Below are positions 53,071 through 63,574 of a DNA stretch of 64,000 bases, piece by piece. This DNA is from Microglena sp. YARC (taxonomy: Eukaryota > Chlorophyta > Chlorophyceae > Chlamydomonadales > Chlamydomonadaceae), in contig CM039463.1 of NCBI GenBank assembly GCA_022414725.1, positions 73,364,345 to 73,428,344 on the forward strand, read 5' to 3'. The notes below the pieces were generated by a model, which had not been told where the DNA came from, did no database searches, and saw nothing but the letters and a program-made list of their open reading frames with translations. Each line of letters starts with the position of its first letter. Position 1 is the stretch's first letter. The translations under genes were made by a program, and so were the position numbers.

Positions 53071-56000
53071 GCCCTCACCTCGCCCTCGCTCGCCCTCACC
53101 ACCACACCTCACCCTCACCCCTCATCCTCATCCTCACCCTCCCACACCCACCCCACCCACCCACCCTCACCCTCACCCCAACCAACCCACCTCACGCCAA
53201 ACCGCTCCCATGCTCATACCCTCTGTAAGCCACATCTTCCTCCTTGGTGGTGTTCCCATGCCTACCAACAATTCTTTCTCTCAATTTTAGTCTTTTGTAG
53301 TCTGTGTTTGAGATTGCCCCCCCCCCCCCCCCTCCTCCCCCCTCCCCCCCCCCCCCCCTCCCTCACTCTCACCCTCCCCCTCACCCTCACCCACCAATCG
53401 CACCCATGCCCAGACCTTCTGGAAGCCACATCTTCCTCCTTGGTGGTGTCTCCCATGCCTACAACAATTCTTCTCTCTCAATTTTAGTCCTTTCTAGTCT
53501 CGTTTTGTTTCTGTGTTTATAATTGACCCCCCCCCCCCCCCCCCCCCCCCTACCCACTTTTACCCTCACCCTCACCTCACCCCACCCACCCACCCCACCA
53601 CCCACCTCACATCACGCACCAACTCCCCCCCCCCCCCCCCCCCCCCCCCCCCATGCTCAGATCCTCTGGAAGCCACATCTTCTCCTTGGTGGTGTCTCCC
53701 ATGCCTACCAACAATGTCTACCTGACTTCTGGTCCCTGGACATGGCCACGGGTCTCTGGTCCCTTGTCCCGGAGGCCCCCCCTCCAGCCCCCCTCCTAGG
53801 TCACTCCCTCACTCTTTTCAAGGGGGGCCCTGATTGTGCCGACGCCGGATGTCTTGTCCTCATTGGGGTCCCGAGCTTCTGCAAGGAGGGAGGGGGGCTG
53901 CGCCCCCCTTCTACTTCAGGAGAGCAGGAGGGTGTAGCTGATAGCGGCATATGGTGGCTGAGGCTGTCGAAGATTTCGGCAGATGGGAATATGAGTGGGT
54001 GAGTTGAGAGTAGGTGCGACTTTCGTGTGGGTATATACCCCCCCCCCCCCCCCCCCCCCCCACCCACCCACCCACCCACCCACCAACACCAAACCACACC
54101 ACCAACACAACACAACACAACAACACAAACAACACCAACAACAACCCTGTACCACCTACCACCTACACCACCACCACCAAAACCACACACCAACAACACC
54201 AACACCAACCCACCAACACCAACACCAACACACCACCAACACACCACCAACAACAACACCTGTACGACCTACACCACCTACACCAACAGCCATCCCCCCC
54301 CCCCCCCCACACACCCCCCCCACCACCCACCCACCCACCACCACATAAATCAGCCCCGCTCCCCCCTAACACACACACACACACACACACACACACCACC
54401 ACCAACTGTAGGGCCTCCTGGGATCGATTAGTCATTCCAAATTTTTCCGGCTTGGGTTTCCACTCCGCCACTGCTGTCTCAGACGGCGACACGTTGGTCG
54501 TAGCTGGCGGAATGGATCGGCAGTACGCTGTGTCGAACAAGGTGTTCCAGTTGGAGTACAACTACAATATATCGCATTACACCTGGGCAAGGTAAGGGCT
54601 GTAGTGAGCAACCACTTATAAATAGGGGACGGCAGTATGCTGTCATAGTAATGATAATGCCTGGTGGGGTGTGGTATTAAGGGGGCCCTGTCTTAAGGCT
54701 GTAGAGAACGGGCTGCTACTTCATCTGGACAGTGCTACCATGGCGGTCGACCGCAAACACTAAAGCGCGCCTGTAGGGATTAAAACCCCGCACCTTCTTG
54801 TTTCAACGAGCTCTACCATTGAGCCATTCGTTGAAGCAGCAGTATGATATCATATGATAACATGTCATCATATGATATCATGTGATGACGCATCATATGA
54901 TATCATGTGATGACGGCGGTCTAGCTAGGCCAAAGTTACCACTCGTATGTGATATCATATGATATCATGTGATGACGGCGGTCTAGCTAGGCCAAAGTTA
55001 CCACTCGTATGTGATATCATATGATATCATGTGATGACGGCGGTCTAGCTAGGCCAAAGTTACCACTCGTATGTGATATCATATGATATCATGTGATGAT
55101 GGCGGTCTAGCTAGGCCAAAGTTACCACTCGTATGTGATATCATATGATATCATGTGATGACGGCGGTCTAGCTAGGCCAAAGTTACCACTCGTATGTGA
55201 TATCATATGATATCGTGTGATGACGGCGGTCTAGCTAGGCCAAAGTTACCACTCGTATGTGATATCATATGATATCATGTGATGACGGCGGTCTAGCTAG
55301 CCCAAAGTTACCACTCGTATGTGATATCATATGATATCATGTGATGACGGCGGTCTAGCTGGGCCAAAGTTACCACTCGTATGTGGTATCATATGATATC
55401 ATGTGATGACGGCGGTCTAGCTAGGCCAAAGTTACCACTCGTATGTGATATCGTATGATATCATGTGATGACGGCGGTCTAGCTAGGCCAAAGTTACCAC
55501 TCGTATGTGATATCATACGATATCATGTGATGACGGCGGTCTAGCTAGGCCAAAGTTACCACTCGTATGTGATATCATATGATATCATGTGATGACGGCG
55601 GTCTAGCTAGGCCAAAGTTACCACTCGTATGTGATATCATATGATATCATGTGATGACGGCGGTCTAGCTAGGCCAAAGTTACCACTCGTATATGATATC
55701 ATATGATATCATGTGATGACATCGGTCTAGCTAGGCCAAAGTTACGTACTCACCTACGCTCCATCCTATTCCACTTATGCAGGATGCCTAACCTCCTAGA
55801 CCCCACCCTCGGCCACTCAGCTACTTACTCAGCTACCTACGCAGCTACTTCCTTAGCTACGTACTCACGTACGGTCCATCCTATTCCACTTATGCAGGCT
55901 GCCTAACCTCCTAGACCCCACCCTCGGCCACTCAGCTACTTACTTAGCTACATACTCACCTACGCTCCATCCCATTCCACCTCTGGCTAACCTCATAGAC

Positions 56001-59000
56001 CCCACCCTCGGGCACTCAGCTACTTACTCAGCTACTTACTAAGCTACATACTTAGCCAAGTACTCACCTATGCTCCATCCCATTCCACCTCTGCCTAACC
56101 TCATGGACCCCACCCTGGCCACTCAGCCACTTACTCAGCTACCTACTCAGCTACTTACCTAGCTACGCACTTAGGTGAGTACCTACGCTCCATCCTATTC
56201 CACTTATGCAGGCTGCCTAACCTCCCAGACCTCGCCCTCGGCCACTCAGCTACTTCCTCAGCTACTTACTCAGCTACTTACTTAGCTACGTACTCACGTA
56301 CGCTCCATCCTATTCCACTTATGCAGGCTGCCTAACCTCTTAAACCTTACCCTTGGCCACTCAGATACTTACTCAGCTACTTACTCAGCTACTTACTCAG
56401 CTACTTACTCAGCTACTTACTTAGCTACGTACTCACGAACGCTTCATCTTATTCCACTTATGCAGGCTGCCTAACCTCCTAGACCCCACCCTCGGCCACT
56501 CAGCTACTTACTCAGCTACTTACTTAGCTACATACTCACCTACGCTCCATCCCATTCCACCTCTGGCTAACCTCATAGACCCCACCCTCGGGCACTCAGC
56601 TACTTACTCAGCTACTTACTAAGCTACATACTTAGCCACGTACTCATCTATGCTCCATCCCATTCCACCTCTGCCTAACCTCATGGACCCCACCCTGGCC
56701 ACTCAGCTACTTACTAAGCTACTTACTTAGCTACGCACTCACCTACGCTCCATCCTATTCCACTTTTGCAGGCTGCCTAACCTCCCAGAGCCCACCCTCG
56801 GCCACTCAGCTACTTATTCATCTACACTTAACCGTTTGTACATTCATGGGGGCCTGCTAGACTGGGTCCAGGAGGGCATGCCTCTAATTAGCAACCTACC
56901 TGCGATGGGATTGAACTATGCGTCGGAAGATTTGCACTACCTCGATCTGGATCTGGATGGGGGAGATGGTCAGAGTTGGGTTGGCATGCCAAGGAACAAG
57001 GATGCCATAGCTGCCTTTCATACATCGTGGTTGAATGGTGAGTGACATGGGCCACCACCACCACCACCACCACACCACCACCACCACCACCACCACCACT
57101 ACCACTACCGACTGCAAGGGTGAACAATTTCTTCCTCCCTTCCACCTTCTTCCACCCTTCTTTCACCCTTCCACCCTTTCACCCTTCTTCAACCCTTCCA
57201 CCCTTCTTCCACCCTTCTTCCACCCATTTCCCCCCTTCCCCCTTCTACCCCGTCGACCTTCTTCCACCTTCCACCCTTCCACCCTTCCACCCTTCCACCC
57301 TTCCACCCGTCGACCCTTCTTCCACCCTTCCACCCTTCCACCCGTCGACCCTTCTTCCACCCTTCTTCCACCCTTCCACCCTTCCACCCTTCCACCCTTC
57401 CACCCTTCCACCCGTTGACCCTTCTTCCACCCTTCTTCCACCCTTCCACCCTCCCTCCCTTCTTCCACCCTTCCACCCTGCCACGCCTCCAGGTTCCACG
57501 CTCTTCTTCCACCTTGGCCTGGCATTATCACAGTACTCTGCGTTTTACATCATATAATTACTATGGAATTACCAAACAATTGCCTCGTAATTTCCACCCT
57601 TCCACCACCACAGGTTCCACGCTCTTCTTCCACGGTGGCCTGGCATTATCACAGTACTCTGCGTTTGACATCGATACTGAGACCTGGCTGAAACTTTCTG
57701 AAACAGCCGCCTTAATTCAGCCAGTGGCCATACGTTCCGACTTGAGACCCCCTCATCTTGCTGGCCTGGCTGCTACAGTGCTGGGCACTGGCGATAATCA
57801 GGTGTGTATGTGTGGTTGTGTGTGTGTGTGTGTGTGTATGTGTGTGTGTGTGTATGTGTGTGTGTGTGTAGGTGTGTGTATGGTTGTGTGGGTGTGTGTA
57901 GATGTGTGTAGGTGTGTGTGGCCATACGCTTCGACTTGAGACCCCCTCAGCTTGCTGGCCTGGCTGCTACAGTGCTGGGCAGAGGCGATAATAAGGTGTG
58001 TGTGTATGTCGGTGTGTGTGTTTAAGTGTGTGTGCGTGTTGTGTTGTGTATGTGTGTGTGTGTGGCTATACGTTCCGACTTGAGAGCCCCTCAGCTTGCT
58101 GGCCTGGCTGCTACAGTGCTGGGCAGTGGGGACAATAAGGTGTGTGTGTGTGGTTGTGTAGGTGTGTGTGTGTGTGGCTATACGCTCTGACTTGAGACCC
58201 CCTCAGCTCGCTGGCCTGGCTGCTACAGTGCTGGGCAGTGGCGACAAGAAGGTGTGTGTTCGTGTTTGTAGGTGTGTGTAGGTGTGTGTGTAGGTTTGTG
58301 TGTCGACGTACAAACCACGTACCTTTCCCAACTCGTCAACCCAACCCGAACCAGTACTCATTCTTTTATGGGAGGCTGGGAGGTGCCCCCCTCCCCCCCC
58401 CAACCCCGCCCTCCCTTCCCCAACTCCGCAGCCAAACCACCCTACCCCACCCACCCCACCCCACCCTCCCATCCAATGACCCCCCTGGCCCCCCCCCTCC
58501 AACCCCAACCCCAGTGCTCATTCTTCATGGGAGGCTGGTAGGTTGCCTCCTTCCCCTCCCCCCCCAACCCCCTCCCTCCCTTCCCCAACTCCCTTCCACC
58601 CCCCCCCTACCCTCGCCACCCACCACCAACCCACCCCAACCCAACCCAACCCAACCAACCCAACCCAACCCAACCCAACCCAACTTAACCACTCCCCTCC
58701 TCACCCCACCCCCAGGGCTCATTCATGGGAAGCTGGGAGGTGCCCTCCTCCCCCAACCCCCGCCCTCCCTTCCCCAACTCCCCCTCCCCCCCCCCCCCCC
58801 CCCACACACCCCACCCCCCAACCCAACCAACCCAACCGCACCCACAGTGCTCATTCTTCATGGGAGGCTGGGAGGTGCCCGCGGAGGCGTTCTCCGAAGC
58901 CCGCGCAAACACAACTGAGCTGGACTTTTCCATGGACATATCAGCTGTGATTGATACTGACGTCGGCTGGTTCTGGGTGGGCAACAACAGCAACAGTTCG

Positions 59001-62000
59001 TGTGCTGTGGGGCGCAACAGCGTAGATGTGGTGAGTGGGTAGGGAAGGTGTGGGTAGGGGGGAAGCGTGGGTAGGGGAGGTGGGGTGTGTGTGGGGGGGG
59101 TGGAGGGTAGGGGAGGTGGGCAACAGTCCGTGTGCTGTGGGGCGCAACAGCGTAAAAATGGTGATAATACGCTGTGGGAGGTTGGGTGTGGGGTGCAGGG
59201 TAGGTGTGGGGTGTGGGCTAGGGGAGGTGTGGGGTGTAAGGTGTGGGGTAGGGGATGTTCTGGGTGGGCAACAACAGCAACAGTCTGTGTGCTGTGGGGC
59301 GCAACGGTGTGGTTCTGGTGAGTGGGTAGGGAAGGGGTGGGGTAGGGGAGGTGTGGGGTGTGAGGTAGGGGGTTGGAGGGAAGGGGAGGTCCTGGGCAGG
59401 GGAGGTGGGCAACAACAGCAAAATCAGTCGTGTGCTGTGGGGGCGGAACGGTGTGGTTCTGGTGAGTGGTAGGGAAGGGTGGGGTAGGGGAGGTGTGGGG
59501 TGTGAGGTAGGGGGGTTGGAGGGCAGGGGAGGTCCTGGGCAGGGGAGGTGGGCAACAACAGCAACAGTCCGTGTGCTGTGGGGCGGAACGGTGTGGTTCT
59601 GGTGAGTGGGTAGGGAAGGGGTGGGGTAGGGGAAGCTTTCTGGGCGGGTAACAACAGCAACCGTTTGTGTGCTGTGGGGCGCAAACAGCGTGGATCTGCT
59701 GGGAATAAACTGTGGAATATATTGTAAGGGGGGTAGGGGAGGTGGGGGATGGGGTGGGGGTGGGGGGTGGGGTGGGGTGGGGGTGGGGGTGGGGTGGGGG
59801 GGCAACAGCAGCATCAGTCCGTGTGCTGTGGGCCGCAACGGTGTGGATCTGGTGAGACTATGGGGTGGGGTGGGGGGTGGGATGGGGTGGGGGTCGGGCT
59901 GTGGGAGGTTGGGGTGGGGGGGCAGGGGAGGTGTGGGGGGTGGGGTGGGGAGGTGGGGGGTGTAAGGTGTGGGGTAGGGGAGGTTCTGGGTGGGAAACAG
60001 CAGCAACAGTAAATTTTTCTGTTTTCCACTCCTGTCCCACCTAACGGTTGGGCAAGTCCCTTCGGCCTATTAGGCCTACCCCTGGACTGTAACAGCATGC
60101 ATACATAACTGATGTTTTCATTTTCAGCCACTCCTGTCCCTCCTATCACGGTTGGGCAAGTCCCTTCAGCCTATTTGGCCTACCCCTGGACTGTAACAGC
60201 ATGCATAACATACTGATGTTTTCATTTTCAGCCACTCCTGTCCCTCCTATCACGGTTGGGCAAGTCCCTTCGGCCTATTTGGCCTACCCCTGGACTGTAA
60301 CAGCATGCATACATAACTGATGTTTTCATTTTCAGCCACTCCTGTCCCTCCTATCACGGTTGGGTAAGTCCCTTCGGCCTATTTGGCCTACCCCTGGACT
60401 GTAACAGCATGCATACATAACTGATGTTTTCATTTTCAGCCACTCCTGTCCCTCCTATCACGGTTGGGCAAGTCCCTTCAGCCTATTTGGCCTACCCCTG
60501 GACTGTAACAGCATGCATACATAACTGATGTTTTCATTTTCAGCCACTCCTGTCCCTCCTATCACGGTTGGGCAAGTCCCTTCGGCCTATTTGGCCTACC
60601 CCTGGACTGTAACAGCATGCATACATAACTGATGTTTTCATTTTCAGCCACTCCTGTCCCTCCTATCACGGTTGGGCAAGTCTTCGGCGTATTTGGCCTA
60701 CCTGGACTGTAACAGCATGCATACATAACTGATGTTTTCATTTTCAGCCAATCTCCCTGTCCCTCTATCACGGTTGGGCTAGTCCCTTCAGCCTATTTGG
60801 CCTACCCCTGGACTGTAACATCTAACTAACATGCCTTGTACGCAGGGGTGGAGTGTAGCATCGCATGGGAGGCCATCAACCGAAGTGGTGCTGAGATTCT
60901 GCTGCACACCACCTACCACCCTCTCCCCCCCAACCCAATCCCCCTTTCCCAGGTCCCTGCCAGCCCTCCAGATTTCTCATCGCCAGCCAGGGCAGCACAG
61001 AGCTCATAGGCTTCACCTCACACCATCACTACTCAATACCATACCACCACTACTTGCATGCAGGGGTGGAGTGTAGCATCACATGGAGGCCATCTAACAG
61101 AAAGTGGTGCTGAGATTCTGCTAGTAAGGGGCGGATGATAATGGTGGCTGAACGGCGTCTTGACACTCGGGGGCGGTTTATGATGGTGGCCTGGTGAGTG
61201 AGAATGAGCCCCCACCACCGCCCACCCCACCCCCACCACCCACACCAACACACACACACACACACACACACAACAGACACACACACCCGTCACCACCAAC
61301 CACACACACGCGCACCCCACCCACCCATCCCAGGGGGGAACCAGCACCCACCTAGACAGAACGGCGTTTTGACACTCAGGGCGTTTATGAAGGCGGACCT
61401 GGTGAGTGAAGATTGAGCCCCCCCCCCAGCCCAGCCCCCCACCCCCCCCCCCCCCCCCCCACCACACCACACCACACCACACCACACCACACCACAGCAC
61501 CACACGACACACCACCCATCACCACTATAACCCACCACCACATTCACAAACACACCCACACGCCTTTCACGGGCATGGGAGGCGCCCACCCACCCTCACC
61601 CACCCCATCCGACCCGCCCACCCACCCACCCATCCAGCCCCCTTCTCCCAGAACGGCGTGTTGACACTCGGGGCGTTTATGAAGCGGACCTGGGTGAGTG
61701 GGATTGAGCCCCCCCCCCCCCCCACCCCCCTCACACACACACACACACCACACACACTTCCACACACAACAAAAAACCTTCCACCCTCCTCACCACCTTC
61801 CACCACCCTACCCGCCACGTAGCACACCGCCTTTCACGCACCCATAGCCACCCACTCCCACTCTGGCCCTCATAGGGCACCCACTCCTCTGACAGCTACA
61901 CAACTATCACCCTCCACCCACCCACCACCCACCCTACCACCACCATTCACACCACACTCCCTCGCCTCCGGAACGGCTTGCTGACACTAGGAGGCAGTGT

Positions 62001-63574
62001 ATGAAGGCTGGGCTGGTGAGTATTTAGTCACTAACTGGACTACTAAATCCACCCACCCACACCACCTGCCCCTCATAGCACCCACCCTCTAGAGCGGGCA
62101 TTTGACACCCCCGGGATTCACTCCCTCCCCCCTCCCCCGCACACACACACCCCACACCTCAGCCCCACACGGGAGGAGAAGCCACACCACCACATCCGAC
62201 ACACCACCGCCCTGAGCAGACGTGACACACAATCCTCTCACCCTCCCCCCATGGGTACACATCACATTTTTCCTCCCCGCAGCACAAGCACAACACACCG
62301 CAGCTCAACACACAAGCTACACCACACAAACACAAGCACAAACACATAGCACACCATACACACACACCCCGCACAAAACACATACACATGCACACACAAA
62401 CAAACACACCCCTAACAACGCATGCTCCATTATCCCCCCACCTACCCACCCTCTCCCCCACCCCGAAACTCCATCCCGTTCCTCAGGTCCCTACGCATTC
62501 CTCCAGCTTTCTTATCGCTAACCAGGGCAGCACACATCTCATAGGCTTCAACTCACCACCATCAGTAACCAATACCATGACCTTTTATCTCCCCCTCCAC
62601 CCCCCTACATCACACATTCTCTCCACCTTCCACACGCTCTCCCCCTAACAACCCATCCCCCTTTCTCAGGTCCTACGCGCCCTCCAGCTAGCTCATCGCG
62701 CACCCATGCAGCACCAATCTCATAGGCTTCAACCTCCCCACCATCAGTAACCAATACCACGAATCATTCGGACCACTTTTCTAACCCCCCGCCCCCCCCC
62801 CCCTTCCGGCACACACACACACACACACACATGCCCATCTCTCCCACCTACCCACTCAATCTCCCTACCAACCCATCCCCTTTCTCCAGGTCCCTACCAG
62901 CCTCCAGCTTTATATTGCTAAGCCAGGGGCAGCACAAATGTCATAGGCTTCACTCACCACATTCAGTACCAATACACGGACCATGAACCACTTTCTCTCT
63001 CCCCCCCGCCCCCTCCGGGCACACACCAGACACACACACGTACACATGCCCATCTCTCCCACTACCAACTTCCCACCCAACATCCCCCTTCTCAGGTCCC
63101 TACCAGCCCCTCCAGCTGTCTCATCGCGCAGCCAGGGCAGCACACATCCATAGGCTTCAACCTCACCACCATCAGTAACGTCAATACCACGACCACTGTA
63201 TCTCCCCCCTTGTCCACCCCCCTAACACATGCACATTCTCTCCCCCTTCCCACCCTCTCCCCCTATTCCAGTAGAGACCCATTCCCCTTTCTCAGGTCCT
63301 AGGATTTAGCCGTGAGCCTCAGCTTTCTCTATCGGCCAGCTCAGGGCAGCACAGATTATTATAGGCTTCAAAAATAAAACCTGACACCATCAGTAAACCA
63401 ATACCACTACCACGACATGTGGTGGATTTCGTCCGATGCGATCTACTCCCTAGCCGGCTTGAGAGATGGCGGTCTTAGCAGGGTGCTGGCCGAGGAGGGG
63501 GAGGAGGAGGCTCAGTATGTGGTGCAGGATGGAGCTGGTGCCACTAAGGACGAGAGCCAGGGGCATATAATCAG
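51246..63574 (+). CDS. Membrane-anchored Kelch-repeat protein (partial, runs off the window)
   Basis: Exon 1 (ATG at 51246 to about 52035) encodes a soluble N-terminus with seven 14-residue repeats like GTAIVQRSTHNHAE and one hydrophobic segment (TLYCLLLSCVVLSV, about residue 220), suggesting a type II anchor. Kelch exons follow, in phase from exon 2 on: 53661-53998 (LLLGGVSHAY, DFWSLDMATGLWSLVPE), 54412-54591 (GLGFHSATAVSDGDTLVVAG), 56772-57037 (LPEPTLGHSATYS, LYIHGGLLDW), 57614-57801 (STLFFHGGLALSQYS) and 58848-59030 (CSFFMGGWEVPAEAF, CAVGRNSVDV). These show the GG doublets, hydrophobic strands and D-x-x-T-x-x-W spacing of Kelch blades. From 60846 (GVECSIAWEAINRSG) to 63574 (ending ESQGHIIR before GTAAGG) the exon order is unclear because of repeated and apparently error-rich sequence. 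Exon 2 lacks one C present in its upstream copies. Kelch propellers bind proteins or sugars. The ligand is unknown. Confidence 0.72.
51430..51730 (+). repeat. 42-bp coding repeat in Kelch exon 1
   Basis: Seven units of GGTACAGCCATAGTACAGCG type, continuing CTCGACACACAACCATG, encode the 14-residue repeat. Third-position differences dominate in some units, so the repeat is probably translated. Confidence 0.8.
52055..52838 (+). repeat. Long CA microsatellite with TATACACAC variants
   Basis: Nearly 800 bp of CA dinucleotides with ACACATA and ACCTATA interruptions, at the 5' end of Kelch intron 1. Confidence 0.95.
52888..53660 (+). repeat. Acceptor-edge array of Kelch exon 2
   Basis: Three decayed copies (near 52895, 53208 and 53404) of the real exon start at 53661. 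Each has poly-C, CCCATGCTCAGA-like acceptor sequence, CCTCTGGAAGCCACATCTTC, CTCCTTGGTGGTGTCTCCCA and TGCCTACCAACAAT, followed by a TTTCTCTCAATTTTAGTC intron block. Periods are about 190-310 bp, varying with the C runs. Confidence 0.9.
54623..55745. mobile_element. MITE, family D, copy 4, expanded by a 62-bp array and split by a SINE
   Basis: Starts TAGGGGACGGCAG at 54623. A SINE follows at 54640-54838. About fourteen copies of a 62-bp unit then run from about 54890 to 55740: ATCATATGATATCATGTGAT, GACGGCGGTCTAGCTAGGCC and AAAGTTACCACTCGTATGTG. The unit matches the interior of copy 1 at 15.5 kb. Lies in Kelch intron 3. The right end is not clear. Confidence 0.8.
54640..54838 (-). mobile_element. 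tRNA-derived SINE, copy 4, with 8-bp target duplication
   Basis: The target duplication GCAGTATG is seen at 54632-54639 and 54839-54846. On the minus strand it holds AATGGCTCAATGGTAGAGCT (A box), GGGTTTTAATCCC (B box, altered), and the family body and end. Confidence 0.9.
55745..56771 (+). repeat. Acceptor-edge array of Kelch exon 4, about ten copies
   Basis: Each unit of about 92-140 bp has CTACGCTCCATCCTATTCCA, then CTTATGCAG, GCTGCCTAACCTCCTAGACC, CCACCCTCGGCCACTCAGCT and then variable numbers of ACTTACTCAGCT. The last copy continues into the real exon at 56772. Several copies have lost the TGCAG (for example CCACCTCTGGCTAACC), others keep it. Confidence 0.92.
57045..57613 (+). repeat. 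CCA and CCACCCTTCC tracts and one edge copy before Kelch exon 5
   Basis: After the exon 4 donor comes a CCA microsatellite (57054-57110), then CCACCCTTCCACCCTTCTTC repeats (57135-57480). Near 57489 a decayed copy of the exon 5 start follows: CAGGTTCCACGCTCTTCTTC, CACCTTGGCCTGGC, TATCACAGTACTCTGCG. The real exon begins at 57614. Confidence 0.88.
57802..58260 (+). repeat. Donor-edge array of Kelch exon 5
   Basis: The exon end (ACTTGAGACCCCCTCAGCTT, GCTGGCCTGGCTGCTACAGT, GCTGGGCACTGGCGATAATC then AG) plus GTGTGT recurs three times downstream, near 57934, 58076 and 58189, separated by GT-rich tracts. Every copy keeps AGGTGTGT or a close form. Confidence 0.92.
58340..58847 (+). repeat. Acceptor-edge array of Kelch exon 6
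   Basis: Three copies of CAGTGCTCATTCTTCATGGG with AGGCTGGGAGGTGCC (near 58352, 58510 and 58713) precede the real exon at 58848. Between them lie C-rich CCCTCCCTTCCCCAACTCC and CCAACCCAACCCAACC tracts. Confidence 0.92.
59031..60010 (+). repeat. Donor-edge array of Kelch exon 6, about seven copies
   Basis: The exon end GGCAACAACAGCAACAGTTC, GTGTGCTGTGGGGCGCAACA, GCGTAGATGTG and donor GTGAGTGG recurs near 59118, 59265, 59408, 59552, 59650, 59800 and (partial) 59992. Donors are mostly kept as GTGAGTGG. Spacers are GGGTAGGGGAGGTGTGGG-type G-rich DNA. Confidence 0.92.
60015..60835 (+). repeat. Family I tandem array, 104-bp unit, eight copies
   Basis: Unit: ATAACTGATGTTTTCATTTT, CAGCCACTCCTGTCCCTCCT, ATCACGGTTGGGCAAGTCCC, TTCGGCCTATTTGGCCTACC and CCTGGACTGTAACAGCATGC. 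Copies are over 95 percent alike by eye. Each has TTTTCATTTTCAG, a good acceptor consensus, and a TGTAA. It lies in the intron before the exon at 60846. Confidence 0.93.
60846..63416 (+). repeat. Interleaved edge copies of at least three Kelch-gene exon segments
   Basis: Three exon-edge families are mixed. First, GGGGTGGAGTGTAGCATC (60846, 61065). Second, AACGGCGTGTTGACACTCGG with GGCGTTTATGAAGGC and donor GTGAGTG (about 61150, 61360, 61652, 61972, decayed near 62090). Third, CAGGTCCCTACCAGCCCTCC with AGCTTTCTCATCGC and AGCCAGGGCAGCACA (about 60950, 62486, 62669, 62889, 63096, 63292). Spacers are CA- and C-rich. Indels are frequent and some look like base errors. Confidence 0.8.

Noticed and set aside
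54860..55740. CRISPR array
   Set aside because: The 62-bp units are near-identical over their whole length with no unique spacers, the genome is eukaryotic, and there are no cas genes. It is a tandem repeat.
57163..57531. Gly/Glu/Trp-rich minus frames
   Set aside because: Antisense of CCACCCTTCC repeats in a Kelch intron.
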